A DNA stretch of 64,000 nt from Brevibacillus agri (GCF_004117055.1 NZ_CP026363.1:1727501-1791500), one strand, 5' to 3'; numbered from the stretch's first letter, positions 26,242 to 35,578 are shown. The notes: a model not told the origin generated them from the letters alone. Translations and numbers: made by a program.

Positions 26242-26258
26242 TTTCCGATATTCGGAAA
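26242..26258. promoter_or_regulatory. Palindromic operator downstream of the -10
   Basis: TTTCCGA-TAT-TCGGAAA is a perfect palindrome placed about 15 bases after the -10 element, a classic repressor position. The IclR-type gene at the end of this operon is the likely binder (inference). Confidence 0.65.
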
Positions 26259-26308
26259 AAGTATAAGGGGCAATCCATCCGGCAGCAGATAGATAGGGGG
26301 ATAGCAGG

Positions 26309-27031
26309 ATGATTGAGGTTAAGCAGCTTGTCAAATCTTTCGGCTCGCTCACGGTACTGAAAGGGGTAACGCTCAAGGTCGAGGAGAAAGAAGTCGTCGT
26401 CTTGCTCGGGGCCAGCGGTTCAGGCAAAAGTACGTTGCTGCGTTGCCTGAATTTTCTGGAGTTTCACGATGGCGGCGAAATCTGGATCAGCGGGCAGAAG
26501 ATTGACCCGCACAAGACCAACCTGAACCATTTTCGCGAGAATGTGGGCATGGTCTTCCAGCACTTCAACCTGTTCCCGCACAAGACGGTACTGGAAAACG
26601 TGATCGAAGCGCCGGTGCACGTCAAAGGAATGAAGGCGGCGGAAGCGAAAGAGCTGGCGTACGAACTGCTGAAAAAAGTAAACATGCAGGATAAGGCGGA
26701 TGTCTACCCGGACATGCTCTCGGGCGGACAGAAGCAGCGCGTGGCGATTGCGCGGGCGCTTGCGATGAAGCCGAAAATCATGCTTTTCGATGAACCTACC
26801 TCCGCACTTGACCCTGAGCTGGTCGGCGAAGTGTTGCAGGTAATGAAGCAGTTGGCAAAAGAAGGAATGACCATGATCGTCGTGACCCATGAGATGGGCT
26901 TCGCCCGCGAGGTTGCCGACCGGGCGGTGTTCATGCACGATGGTCAAATTTTGGAGCAAGGGCCGCCTAGTGCGTTCTTTGAAAACCCGCAGCATGAGAG
27001 AACAAAACAGTTTTTGGGCAGTATCCGCTAA
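26309..27031 (+). CDS. Amino-acid ABC transporter ATP-binding protein
   Basis: A 240-residue polar-amino-acid-type ABC ATPase: Walker [11 protein letters not shown]-loop [11 protein letters not shown], signature MLSGGQKQR and Walker [13 protein letters not shown]. It powers uptake together with the binding protein and permease that follow. It is the first gene of a four-gene transcript that also includes the IclR regulator. The preceding palindromic operator suggests substrate-induced expression. Confidence 0.92.
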   Translation: MIEVKQLVKSFGSLTVLKGVTLKVEEKEVVVLLGASGSGKSTLLRCLNFLEFHDGGEIWISGQKIDPHKTNLNHFRENVGMVFQHFNLFPHKTVLENVIEAPVHVKGMKAAEAKELAYELLKKVNMQDKADVYPDMLSGGQKQRVAIARALAMKPKIMLFDEPTSALDPELVGEVLQVMKQLAKEGMTMIVVTHEMGFAREVADRAVFMHDGQILEQGPPSAFFENPQHERTKQFLGSIR

Positions 27032-27056
27032 AAAAGAGAAACAGGGGGAATTTCAG

Positions 27057-27872
27057 ATGAAAAAACGTGCAAAATGGTCAGGAGTTTTGTTGTCGACCGT
27101 ACTGTTGGGCTCGCTTTTGCTCGCGGCATGCGGCTCGCAGGAGAGCAGCGCGCCAGCAGGCGGCGGACAGGCAGCGGGCGGCGAAGGCAAAAAAGATTTT
27201 ACGTACGCGATGAGCGGAGTGTACAAGCCGTTCAGCTTTAAAGAAAACGGAGAACTGACAGGCTTTGACGTGGAAATCGGCAAGGCTTTGGCGGAAAAAA
27301 TGGGCATGAATCCGGTGCCGATCACAAACCCGTTTGAGACGATCATCCCTGGTCTGGAAGCGAAAAAATACGATACGATCATCGGCAGCTTGACGGTGAC
27401 GCCAGAGCGGCAAAAGGTAGTTTCCTTCACGAACCCGTACTATCGCTCCGGCTCGCAAATTTTCGTCCAGGAGGGCAATACGACGATCAAGAGCAAGGAA
27501 GACCTGAAAGGCAAAAAGATCGGCGTCGTGAAGGCTTCCAACTACCTCGACTGGGCGAGAAAGCTGACGGATGAAGACAAGATCACGCAGTACGACAGCG
27601 ATATTACGGCGTTGCTCGACTTGCCGACAGGACGCCTCGATGCGGTCATTACCGACCAGGTAGTAGGCTTGCGCTTTATTAAAGAGGGCGGCGGCAAAGT
27701 GATCGACGTCGGCGAACCGCTCAGCTACGATGAACAGGCGATTGCCGTGCGACTGGGCGACCAGGAGGCAGTCGACCGGATCAACAAGGCACTGGACGAA
27801 ATCATTAAAGACGGCACCTATGAAACAATCAGCCAAAAATGGTTTGGCCGCAATATCCTGCAAAAACAATAA
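27057..27872 (+). CDS. Amino-acid ABC transporter substrate-binding lipoprotein
   Basis: A 271-residue SBP_bac_3 protein with a lipoprotein signal (LLGSLLLAACGS). The family signature TGFDVEIGKALAEKMG and the IGSLTVTPERQK segment are visible. It binds an amino acid or similar small zwitterion outside the membrane. AACAGGGGG precedes the ATG at 27057. A terminator-like hairpin follows it, which may make it more abundant than the permease. Confidence 0.92.
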   Translation: MKKRAKWSGVLLSTVLLGSLLLAACGSQESSAPAGGGQAAGGEGKKDFTYAMSGVYKPFSFKENGELTGFDVEIGKALAEKMGMNPVPITNPFETIIPGLEAKKYDTIIGSLTVTPERQKVVSFTNPYYRSGSQIFVQEGNTTIKSKEDLKGKKIGVVKASNYLDWARKLTDEDKITQYDSDITALLDLPTGRLDAVITDQVVGLRFIKEGGGKVIDVGEPLSYDEQAIAVRLGDQEAVDRINKALDEIIKDGTYETISQKWFGRNILQKQ

Positions 27873-27882
27873 AGTGGGCAAC

Positions 27883-27911
27883 GGGGTGTCCGGTCTGGAC
27901 GCCCCCCTTTT
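27883..27911 (+). terminator. Intercistronic terminator-like hairpin
   Basis: GGGGTGTCC pairs with GGACGCCCC and CCTTTTT follows, in the 65-base gap between binding protein and permease. It probably gives partial termination or 3'-end protection of the binding-protein mRNA. Confidence 0.65.
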
Positions 27912-27937
27912 TCCGCTTCATGTGAGGAGGATCTCCA

Positions 27938-28624
27938 ATGATTATTGATATTTTCCTATCCAGTTATCCCCTTTTCCTTAAAGCGACATGGCTGACCGTG
28001 CAGCTTACGGCAGTCGCCCTCTTGCTCGGGTGCATCGTCGGTCTGGTCATTGCCTTTTTCCGCATATCCGATTCCAAGCCGCTCAACTACTTCGCGCACG
28101 TGTACATTACCGTCATTCGCGGTACGCCGCTGATCGTGCAAATTTGTATTTTGTACTTCGGGCTGGCGAACATGGTGACGCTCTCCCAGTTCTGGGCGGG
28201 GGCTATCGCGCTTGCGGTCCACAACGGCGCGTACATCGCCGAAATTTTCCGCGGCTCGATCCAGTCGATTGACCGCGGACAGATGGAAGCGTCGCGCTCG
28301 CTCGGGATGTCGTATCCGCTGGCGATGCGCCGGATTATTTTGCCGCAGGCGTTCCGCAGGGCGATTCCGGCGCTAGGCAACCAGTTCATCATCGGGCTGA
28401 AAGACTCGTCGCTGGTCGCGTACGTAGGAATGCAAGATTTGTGGGGGACCGGTCTCGGCGAGGCGGCTTCCAACTACAAGCAGTTGGAAACGTACATGGT
28501 TGTCGGCTTGTACTATCTCGTGCTGATTATGCTGTTCACTTATTTTGTCAACCGATTGGAAGCCAGGCTGGCCCGGGGAAGGGCGCCGAAAAAGCAAGAC
28601 AAAGGGACGAGTGTTGCAGCGTAA
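27938..28624 (+). CDS. Amino-acid ABC transporter permease
   Basis: A 228-residue HisMQ-type permease with about five membrane helices and the EAA loop (GQMEASRSLGMSYPLAMRRIILP region). GAGGAGG precedes the ATG. A single permease gene suggests a homodimeric channel. It is transcribed after the binding protein. Confidence 0.92.
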   Translation: MIIDIFLSSYPLFLKATWLTVQLTAVALLLGCIVGLVIAFFRISDSKPLNYFAHVYITVIRGTPLIVQICILYFGLANMVTLSQFWAGAIALAVHNGAYIAEIFRGSIQSIDRGQMEASRSLGMSYPLAMRRIILPQAFRRAIPALGNQFIIGLKDSSLVAYVGMQDLWGTGLGEAASNYKQLETYMVVGLYYLVLIMLFTYFVNRLEARLARGRAPKKQDKGTSVAA

Positions 28625-28651
28625 CGCACTTTTACGGAGGACGAAGCAATT

Positions 28652-29383
28652 ATGGTTCAATCTATCGAGCGGACGATGAAAATTATCAGAGTGCTGATAT
28701 CTGACGAAAAACCTGCCTGGCCGATTTCGGAGCTAGCTGACGCAACTGGCCTGCCCATCAGCACGCTCCATCGTTTTCTCGACTCGATGATCCAGTTCGG
28801 CCTGGTTGAGCAGGAGCCTGCGACCAAGCATTACAAGCCGGGATATACCTGGATGGAAATCGGCTTTATTCTGCATGAAAAGCTGAATTTGCGCGCCGTG
28901 GCGCGGCCGTTCATGGAGGAGCTGGCAAACGAGGTCGAGGAGAGCATTTTCCTCAACGTGCCGGCGGGGACAGATTCGATGCCGATCGAAAAGGTCGAAA
29001 GCCCGCTGAAAATCCGCATCGACGAGAATTTGGGGGAGCGCATTCCTCTCACGATTGGCGCTCCCAGCAAAATGATTCTCGCTCATGCCAAGGCGGCTGA
29101 AATCGCCAAGGTCGTCTCCGCGCAACTGCCCGAGCAGCGGCAGCAGGCATTTGTAGAGCAACTGGCAGCAGCGAAGCAGAGCGGCTATGCCATCAGCTAC
29201 GGGGAGAAAACGGAAGGGACGATGGCAGTCGCAGCCCCGGTCTTCGGCTACGGCAACCAGCTCGTGGCAGCCTTGTCGATCAATGCGCCGATCTTCCGGG
29301 TCCCGGAGGAAAGGCTGCCGCAGCTCATTGAAAAAGTAAAAGAGAAGGCCACCGCGATTTCGGCAAGAATCGGCGGAGCCTAG
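28652..29383 (+). CDS. IclR family transcriptional regulator
   Basis: A 243-residue IclR protein: an N-terminal winged helix (ISELADATGLPISTLHRFLDSM) and a C-terminal effector domain (VPAGTDSMPIEKVES to APVFGYGNQLVAALSINAP). It follows the permease by 27 bases and ends at a strong terminator, so it belongs to the transporter operon. It could repress it through the palindrome at 26242-26258 and perhaps also act on the catabolic genes that follow. Confidence 0.9.
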   Translation: MVQSIERTMKIIRVLISDEKPAWPISELADATGLPISTLHRFLDSMIQFGLVEQEPATKHYKPGYTWMEIGFILHEKLNLRAVARPFMEELANEVEESIFLNVPAGTDSMPIEKVESPLKIRIDENLGERIPLTIGAPSKMILAHAKAAEIAKVVSAQLPEQRQQAFVEQLAAAKQSGYAISYGEKTEGTMAVAAPVFGYGNQLVAALSINAPIFRVPEERLPQLIEKVKEKATAISARIGGA

Positions 29384-29386
29384 ATC

Positions 29387-29422
29387 AAACCTCCATTTCC
29401 GGATGAACGGATGGAGGTTTTA
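29387..29422 (+). terminator. Terminator after the IclR gene
   Basis: AAACCTCCAT pairs with ATGGAGGTTT and T residues follow. Confidence 0.88.
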
Positions 29423-29513
29423 TTTTTTCTAATGTTTACTATTGGAACTTTCAATTTTTTTGCCTCAAAAAGTTGTGGTAGTGTGAAGGGAATCGAGAGG
29501 AGGCACACAAGAC

Positions 29514-30563
29514 ATGTTTCCATTTCGCGTCATCAATCAGGAAACCACGGAAGACTTACTGGATATGGCCAGCGTGATCGAAGTGGTCGAGCAAGCCTAC
29601 CAGATGAAGTCGGCGCAGCAAGCGACGCTGTTTCCGATGATCTTTCACGAATTTGAACCGGGGAAAGCAGACATGGACATCAAATCCGGTCATTTGCCCC
29701 AGGCGGACGTGTTTGGACTGAAGCTCGTCTCCTGGTTTGGGGACAACGATCAGAAAGGCTTGCCGCAACTGCTCGGGACTGTGATGGTGCTGGACAGCCG
29801 CACAGGCGTCCCGCAGGGGATTTTGAGCGGCGAACACATCACCTGCATGCGGACAGGCGCGGCAGGGGGGATCGGAGCGAAGTATTTGGCCCGCCCGGAA
29901 TCGGAGCATTTGCTGATGATCGGGACGGGGCACCAGGCGCCTTTTCAGATCATGGCAACATTGATGGCGATTCCAAACATCAAGCGAGTCTCCATCAGCA
30001 ACCCGCGTTCCCATGCAAAAGCAGAGAAGTTCGCAGCAGAGATCAAAGACAAGCTGCTCGCCAAGTTCGTCTCGAAGTACAAGGGCGACGAATACGAGCG
30101 GTACGCACAAAAATGCGAAGTAGAATTTGTGGCGGTAGACGACCTCGAAGCGGCAACAGGACAAGCGGACGTCATCATTACCGCGACACCAGCGCGGGAG
30201 CCGTTCATCCGCCGCGAATGGGTCCGGCCTGGCACGCACATTACGTGCATCGGCGCCGACATGGAAGGCAAGCAGGAAATTGACGAGCGCCTTTTCGCTG
30301 TCGGACGCGTCTTTACCGACGATATCGGGCAGGCTGTACGCGTGGGCGAAACCGAGATTCCGCTGAAAAAAGGACTGATAACAGAAGCAGACATCGCGGC
30401 GGAGATCGGGAGTGTTATTTCCGGGCATGCCGCCGGGCGACAGTCTGCGGAAGAAATCACGATTTTTGACAGCACAGGGATTGCCATTCAAGATTTGCTG
30501 ACGGCGCAACATATTTTGCGGATGGCCGAAAGCCGCGGCGCAGGAGCCATCGTCGACCTGTAG
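29514..30563 (+). CDS. Ornithine cyclodeaminase/mu-crystallin family protein
   Basis: A 349-residue NAD(P)-binding protein of the OCD/mu-crystallin fold: GEHITCMRTGAAGGIGAKYLA is the family hallmark and MIGTGHQAPFQIMA the dinucleotide loop. Members act as ornithine cyclodeaminase, ketimine or pyrroline-2-carboxylate reductase, or alanine dehydrogenase, so function cannot be set from sequence. It begins a unit with an aminotransferase and broken permease and peptidase genes. GAGAGGAGG precedes the ATG. An EutC-like role in ectoine breakdown is one alternative. Confidence 0.85.
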   Translation: MFPFRVINQETTEDLLDMASVIEVVEQAYQMKSAQQATLFPMIFHEFEPGKADMDIKSGHLPQADVFGLKLVSWFGDNDQKGLPQLLGTVMVLDSRTGVPQGILSGEHITCMRTGAAGGIGAKYLARPESEHLLMIGTGHQAPFQIMATLMAIPNIKRVSISNPRSHAKAEKFAAEIKDKLLAKFVSKYKGDEYERYAQKCEVEFVAVDDLEAATGQADVIITATPAREPFIRREWVRPGTHITCIGADMEGKQEIDERLFAVGRVFTDDIGQAVRVGETEIPLKKGLITEADIAAEIGSVISGHAAGRQSAEEITIFDSTGIAIQDLLTAQHILRMAESRGAGAIVDL

Positions 30564-30617
30564 AGAGTCAGAAGCGGTACTGGACTTGGACTGGATGAAC
30601 AAAGGAGAGGAACAGCA

Positions 30618-31739
30618 ATGAGAATTGCCCCTTTTAAAGTGGAAGAATGGATGAACGCCTACGAGCTGGAGGCCGTGTACAATATCGCGGAAACGTGCGT
30701 CGATTCGCTCACCGTGGAAGAACTGATCCGGCTCTCTGCGGAACCGGAAGACTTTTTTCGCGAGATGGCGCAAAAGAAGCTGACGTACGGCCACATCGAA
30801 GGCTCGCCGGAGTTCCGCAGCCTTGTTGCGGGGATGTACGAGACGATGAAGCCGGAAAACATTTTGGCGATGAACGGAGCGATCGGCGCCAACTTTTTGA
30901 CCTTGTTTTCGCTCGTAAACCCCGGCGATGAGGTCGTTGCCGTCCACCCGACCTACCAGCAAATTTACGAGGTGCCTGCGGCTTTCGGAGCAGAGGTGAA
31001 GCATTTGCGCCTGGTGCCGGAAAAGCAGTTTTTGCCTGACCTGGACGAGCTGCGCGCGCTGGTCACCGACAAGACCAAGCTGATCTGCATCAACAACCCG
31101 AACAATCCGTCCGGGGCCTTGATGGACGAAGCTTTGCTGCGGGAGATTGTGGAGATTGCCCGTTCGGTTGACGCCTATTTGCTGTGTGACGAGGTGTACC
31201 GCCACTTGCACCAGGACCCGGAGATCGTCGTGCCGTCCATTGTGGATTTGTATGAAAAAGGGATCGCGACGAGCAGCATGTCCAAAGTGTTTTCGCTCGC
31301 CGGGCTGCGTCTGGGCTGGATCGCAGCGCCGCTCGACGTCATCAAAAACTGCATCTCGCACCGCGACTACACGACGATCAGTTGCGGGATGCTCGACGAC
31401 ATGCTGGCTGTGCACGCGTTGAAAAACCGGGACAAGATCATGGAGCGCAACCTGAAAATCGTGCGGGACAACCTGCAAATTCTCGACGACTGGGTGGCGA
31501 GCGAGCCGCTCATCTCCTACGTCAAGCCGCAGGCAGGCACGACTGCGATGCTGAAATACGAGCTGGATATGCCATCGGAAACGTTTTGCATCGACTTGTT
31601 CAAATCGACGGGAGCCTTTTTGACGCCAGGAAGCTGCTTCGACATGGAAGGCTGGGTGCGGATCGGGTACGCTTGCGATACAGAGGTGCTCAAGGCTGGT
31701 CTGGCGCAGGTTTCGAAGTTTTTGCAGGCGCAAAAGTAA
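30618..31739 (+). CDS. PLP-dependent class I/II aminotransferase
   Basis: A 373-residue fold-type I aminotransferase. The PLP lysine lies in SSMSKVFSLAGLRLGW, and NNPNNPSGALM and LLCDEVYRHL are the other cofactor contacts. Substrate is unknown. It follows the OCD-family gene by 54 bases with AGGAGAGG upstream, so the two are probably co-expressed to convert one amino or keto acid. Confidence 0.88.
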   Translation: MRIAPFKVEEWMNAYELEAVYNIAETCVDSLTVEELIRLSAEPEDFFREMAQKKLTYGHIEGSPEFRSLVAGMYETMKPENILAMNGAIGANFLTLFSLVNPGDEVVAVHPTYQQIYEVPAAFGAEVKHLRLVPEKQFLPDLDELRALVTDKTKLICINNPNNPSGALMDEALLREIVEIARSVDAYLLCDEVYRHLHQDPEIVVPSIVDLYEKGIATSSMSKVFSLAGLRLGWIAAPLDVIKNCISHRDYTTISCGMLDDMLAVHALKNRDKIMERNLKIVRDNLQILDDWVASEPLISYVKPQAGTTAMLKYELDMPSETFCIDLFKSTGAFLTPGSCFDMEGWVRIGYACDTEVLKAGLAQVSKFLQAQK

Positions 31740-31859
31740 GCGGCGGGAAAAAGCGGGGAGAGTCTCTTTTGCCAGCGGAGTGAGGGAGACTCGCCTGCCT
31801 CGCGCTTGCGCTTCTGGGGTTACAGGACTTGGATTTGCTATCGAACAGGGGGGGATATC

Positions 31860-32494
31860 ATGAGTCAGCCACATGCAGAAGCGCAGCCGAAAAAACCGAA
31901 AAAGCTGCGGGAAATCAACGTGTTTGCCCTGCTTTTTGCCGTCATTGCCGTGGCGGTCGTTTTGACGTATGTGTAGCCTGCCGGAGAGTACGGGCGGGTG
32001 GAAGTGAACGGGCGGAGCGTCATTGATCCTCAGTCGTTTCAATGGCTGGAATCCGCGCCAGTCAAGCCGCTTGGGCTTGTGAACAGCGTGCATACAGGCT
32101 TGGTGAAGCTTCGGGCATTATCTTTTTTGTACTTATAATTGGCGGAACATTCGGTATTTTGGCGGCGACAGGGGCGATTGAAGCGCTGATCGTCACGCTT
32201 TCCAGGCTGCTTCGGAACCAGGAAAAATGGCTGATTCCGATCATGATGCTGTTTTTTGCCGCGGGAGGCTCCCTCATGGGGATGGCGGAGGAGACGATCC
32301 CTATATTGCAGTTCGGGGACGGCATCTCCAACATTTTTATTCCGACCTCGGGGTATTTCATGGCAGGGCTTGCTCTTGCAGGCATTCCGTGGATTCGCTG
32401 GATGAAGTGGATTTTGCCGCTGATTTTGCTGCAGTATGCAATCGCGGCGGTAGCGGTCATCGGCGCTCATCTGATCGGGTACGGACCGTTTTGA
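31860..32494 (+). pseudogene. YfcC-family (basic amino acid/dicarboxylate) permease, broken
   Basis: The product begins MSQPHAEAQPKK and runs into the first membrane helix (FALLFAVIAVAVVLTYV), then meets TAG; the frame continues PAGEYGRVEVNG as in YfcC proteins. A one-base frameshift follows near 32107 (GLVK, then ASGIIFFVLIIGG in the next frame). After MGMAEETIP the sequence jumps straight to the C-terminal ILQFGDGISNIFIPTSG, so roughly half of the expected 450-500 residues are deleted. GGGGGG precedes the ATG. The intact gene would have been the carrier of this catabolic unit. Confidence 0.85.
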
Positions 32495-32512
32495 TCGAGG
32501 GGAGGAAACGAC

Positions 32513-33527
32513 ATGACAGCAGACACAAAAACGCTCGCCGAGTGGGCCGTCCATGAACGCCGCTATTTGCACCAGTACCCGGAATTGTCGGGGCAGGAAT
32601 ACCAGACGGCTGCCCATATCCGAAGCCGGTTGCAGGAGTGGCAGCTCGAGCTGCTTACTTGTCCGGCTCCCAGCGTCGTCGGACTGCTGCGCGGGACCGA
32701 CGGGAAAAAGACGATTGCCTTGCGCGCAGACATAGACGCGTTGCCCGTCAACGAAGAGGGGGACAAGCCGTATTTGTCGAAGCATCCCGGCATCGCGCAC
32801 GTCTGCGGTCCGGCATGGCGTGCTGGAACAGGTGGACGCGGTATTCGGCCTGCACCTCTGGCAGCCTTTGGAAAAGGGCAAAATCGGGATCAGCAACGGG
32901 GCGATGATGGCTTCATCCGACGATGTGCGAATCGTCATCACGGGCCGGGGCCGGCACGGCTCGATGCCGCACGAGACGATTGATCCGATCTATGTCGCGG
33001 GCCAGGTGATCGCGGCTGTGCAAGGGATCGTCTCCCGGCGGATCAATCCGGTCGAGCCTGCCGTCATCTCCATTTGTCGGCTGGAGGCGGGCACGACCTA
33101 CAACATCATTCCGAACCAGGCTGTGCTCTACGGGACGCTGCGTGCCCAGTCCGAGCAGACCAGACAGTTGCTGGCCCGTGAGCTGAAGCAGACGGTCGAG
33201 GCATTGTGCGCGGCGTGGGGAGCGAACGGAGAAGTCGTCGTGGACTGGGGGACGCCGCCCGTGGTCAACGATGAGCGGATGAGCCGCTACGCCGCAGAAG
33301 TCGCCGTCCGGCAGTTTGGCAGGGAAAGTGTTGCCTATGTCAAACCTGTCATGGGGGGCTAAGATTTTTCCTATTACTTGCAGGAAAAGCCCGGTGCCTT
33401 CCTGTTCGTAGGGATGGGAGGCGAAAACAGCAAGTATCCGCACCATCACCCCCGCTTTGATCTCGACGAAGAGGCCATTCCGGTGGGCATCGAGCTGTTT
33501 GTTCAATTGGTGAAGCATTTTTCCTGA
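32513..33527 (+). pseudogene. M20-family amidohydrolase/peptidase, broken
   Basis: The N-terminal part (MTADTKTLAEWAV to IALRADIDALPVNEE, with the metal-binding Asp) is intact up to HVCG, where the CGHDGH metal motif should follow. Instead the sequence jumps with a frameshift to LEQVDAVFGLHLWQ, losing about 45-50 residues with metal ligands. The dimerisation domain is intact, then VMGG is followed by TAA where these enzymes have MGGEDFSYY. The last segment (PHHHPRFDLDEEA) is still readable. It is certainly inactive. Confidence 0.86.
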
Positions 33528-33534
33528 GGAGGGA

Positions 33535-34506
33535 ATGAAGTTGTTAACTGTATCGTTTCTGGATATTGTCAAAGCACACAAAAAGTTGCAGGGGCAGGTG
33601 CTCCACACCCCGTTGATTTCATCCGCGGCCCTGTCCGCCCTGGCTGGGGCTGACGTTTGGCTGAAGCTGGAGTGCCAGCAAAAGACAGGTTCGTTCAAGG
33701 TGCGCGGCGCCTTGAACAAGATCGCTTCGCTTACAGCGGAGGAGCTGGCGCGAGGCGTCATTACGGCGTCTGCGGGCAATCACGCGCAAGGGGTGGCCTA
33801 TGCGGCGGCACTGCGGGGAGTGTCCGCCCTGATTGTTGTACCAAGCACAGCGCCGGAGACGAAAAAAGCGGGAATCAGACGCTACGGCGCAGAGCTGGTC
33901 GAGCATGGCAACAGCTATGACGAGGCGGAGAGCTACGCCTACGAGCTGGCAAAAGCAACGGGCCGTACATTCGTGCACGCTTTTGAAGACGACCACATCA
34001 TTGCGGGACAAGGAACCGCAGGGTTGGAGGCCATGCTTGCGGAGCCGGACTTTGACGCGATTCTCGTGCCTGCGGGCGGAGGCGGGCTGATTTGCGGAGT
34101 GGCACTGGCGGCAAAGGCGATCAACCCGCAGGTGCAGGTGATCGGAGTCCAGACGCACGCTTCGCCGCCGTGGTACTACTCGTTTCGGGAAAAGCGGCTG
34201 GCAGACGTCGTGTACAACGACTCGCTGGCAGACGGTCTGCACGGCGGCATTTCCCAGGGCAATCTCGACCTGGCGCTTGAGATCGTCGACGACTTCGTGC
34301 TCGTCGAGGAGGAGCATGTCGCCCAGGCGATGTACTGGCTGGCAAAAGAGCACCATCTGATGGTCGAAGGCTCAGGAGTTGTCGGAGTCGCTGCGCTGAT
34401 GCAAGGCGTCGTGGGCGAGCTGGCCGGAAAAAAGGTGCTGACCATCGTGAGCGGCAGCAATGTGGACGCCGCCAAGCTGGCGGGGATCGTGGCCCGCTAC
34501 TCCTAG
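33535..34506 (+). CDS. Threonine/serine dehydratase-like PLP enzyme (fold type II)
   Basis: A 323-residue catabolic threonine-dehydratase-type protein without a regulatory ACT domain. The PLP lysine lies in KTGSFKVRGA, the cofactor loop is SAGNHAQGVA and the phosphate clamp GGGGLICG. Possible activities are threonine or serine ammonia-lyase or an EutB-like role. ATG 33535 lies immediately after GAGGAGGGA, so the TTG at 33541 may be the true start. It closes the unit that contains the broken amidohydrolase 8 bases upstream. Confidence 0.86.
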   Translation: MKLLTVSFLDIVKAHKKLQGQVLHTPLISSAALSALAGADVWLKLECQQKTGSFKVRGALNKIASLTAEELARGVITASAGNHAQGVAYAAALRGVSALIVVPSTAPETKKAGIRRYGAELVEHGNSYDEAESYAYELAKATGRTFVHAFEDDHIIAGQGTAGLEAMLAEPDFDAILVPAGGGGLICGVALAAKAINPQVQVIGVQTHASPPWYYSFREKRLADVVYNDSLADGLHGGISQGNLDLALEIVDDFVLVEEEHVAQAMYWLAKEHHLMVEGSGVVGVAALMQGVVGELAGKKVLTIVSGSNVDAAKLAGIVARYS

Positions 34507-34600
34507 CACGCAGCGTGCAGCCCGCAGGTTGAACTTCATGTCCACTCTCGGCTACACTTTTCCCTAGAGAGGCAGAAACGGCGGGAGGGTGATAGCGAAC

Positions 34601-35482
34601 ATGGAGTTGCGCAATTTGAAAACGTTTCAGGTCGTAGCCGAGCATCTGAACTTGACGAAGGCGGCCGAGCTGCTCGGCTACAGCCAGCCGACGATTACGC
34701 TGCAGATTCAGGCGCTGGAGCGGGAGCTGGGCCATCCGCTGTTGAACCGGGTGGGCAAGCGCACGTTTTTGACCCCGGCAGGGAAAACGGTGAAGCAGCA
34801 TACCGACCAGCTTTTCTCTGTGCTGCAGCATATGGAGGAAGGGCTGAACCACCTGGATTTGCCTGTGGGGCCGCTCGTCGTGGCCGCTCCCGAATTTTAC
34901 TGTACCCAGTACATGCCGCAAATGCTCAAGGCGTACGTCGAGACACATCCGCAGGTGAATTTGCAGGTCATCTCGTGCACGAGCCAGGAAGCGCTGAAAA
35001 AAATTCAGGCGCACGAGGCGGATATCGGGATCATTGCCGGAGTCAGCTCGCAGCCGGGGATTTATTCGATGGTGGTCGATTTGGAGGAATTCGCCCTGGT
35101 TGCCGCGCCGGAAATGGTAAAAGGACGCTCGATGGCAGAAGCGCTGGCCGTATTTCCGTTTTTGTCCTACCAGGAGGGCTGCAATCTGGACGGGTTTATT
35201 ACCCAATGCTTGCTGGAGATCGGCTACGTTCCGCCCTCCGTCATCAAGTGCAGCAGCGAGGAAACGATCAAGCGCTCCGTGCTCAATCAGACGGGGATCG
35301 CCCTGCTCAGCACGGCATTGGTGGAAAAAGAGCTGCGCACGGGCGAGCTGGTCCAGTTGTACCGTTTTTCCAAAAAGGCGGAAACATCGCTCGTCTGCCT
35401 GGAGCGCCGCCGGGACGAGCCGGCGATTGAAACTTTCATGGAACTGGTGAAGGACGTGTGGCTGTCGGTGCGAGAAGAGTAG
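34601..35482 (+). CDS. LysR family transcriptional regulator
   Basis: A 293-residue LysR regulator: winged helix MELRNLKTFQVVAEHLNLTK followed by SQPTITLQIQALERELG, and a C-terminal periplasmic-binding-type effector domain. GGGAGGG lies 11 bases before the ATG; a GTG four codons upstream is less likely. It follows the dehydratase on the same strand, unlike the usual divergent LysR layout, and ends at a terminator. The target is probably the preceding amino-acid genes. Confidence 0.9.
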   Translation: MELRNLKTFQVVAEHLNLTKAAELLGYSQPTITLQIQALERELGHPLLNRVGKRTFLTPAGKTVKQHTDQLFSVLQHMEEGLNHLDLPVGPLVVAAPEFYCTQYMPQMLKAYVETHPQVNLQVISCTSQEALKKIQAHEADIGIIAGVSSQPGIYSMVVDLEEFALVAAPEMVKGRSMAEALAVFPFLSYQEGCNLDGFITQCLLEIGYVPPSVIKCSSEETIKRSVLNQTGIALLSTALVEKELRTGELVQLYRFSKKAETSLVCLERRRDEPAIETFMELVKDVWLSVREE

Positions 35483-35540
35483 CGGGAGCGCGTTTTGATA
35501 CGGGAAAGGAAAGCGAAATGGGAATAAGCCGTGCGCAACG

Positions 35541-35572
35541 AGACACTTCATGAGGCAGAAGTGTCTTTTTTT
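35541..35572 (+). terminator. Terminator after the LysR gene
   Basis: AGACACTTC pairs with GAAGTGTCT and a T7 run follows. Confidence 0.88.
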
Positions 35573-35578
35573 AATGGG

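Noticed and set aside
26889-27056. Upstream extension of the amino-acid binding protein
   Set aside because: The extra 56 codons overlap the ATPase gene in another frame. The lipoprotein signal begins at 27057 after AACAGGGGG.
31760-31792. GAGTCTC/GAGACTC inverted repeat after the aminotransferase
   Set aside because: The stem is short and no T run follows, so it is not convincing as a terminator. It may be chance.
29556-32093. 845-codon open frame on the minus strand across two genes
   Set aside because: It covers the OCD-family and aminotransferase genes in antisense, has no ribosome site and no recognisable motif.
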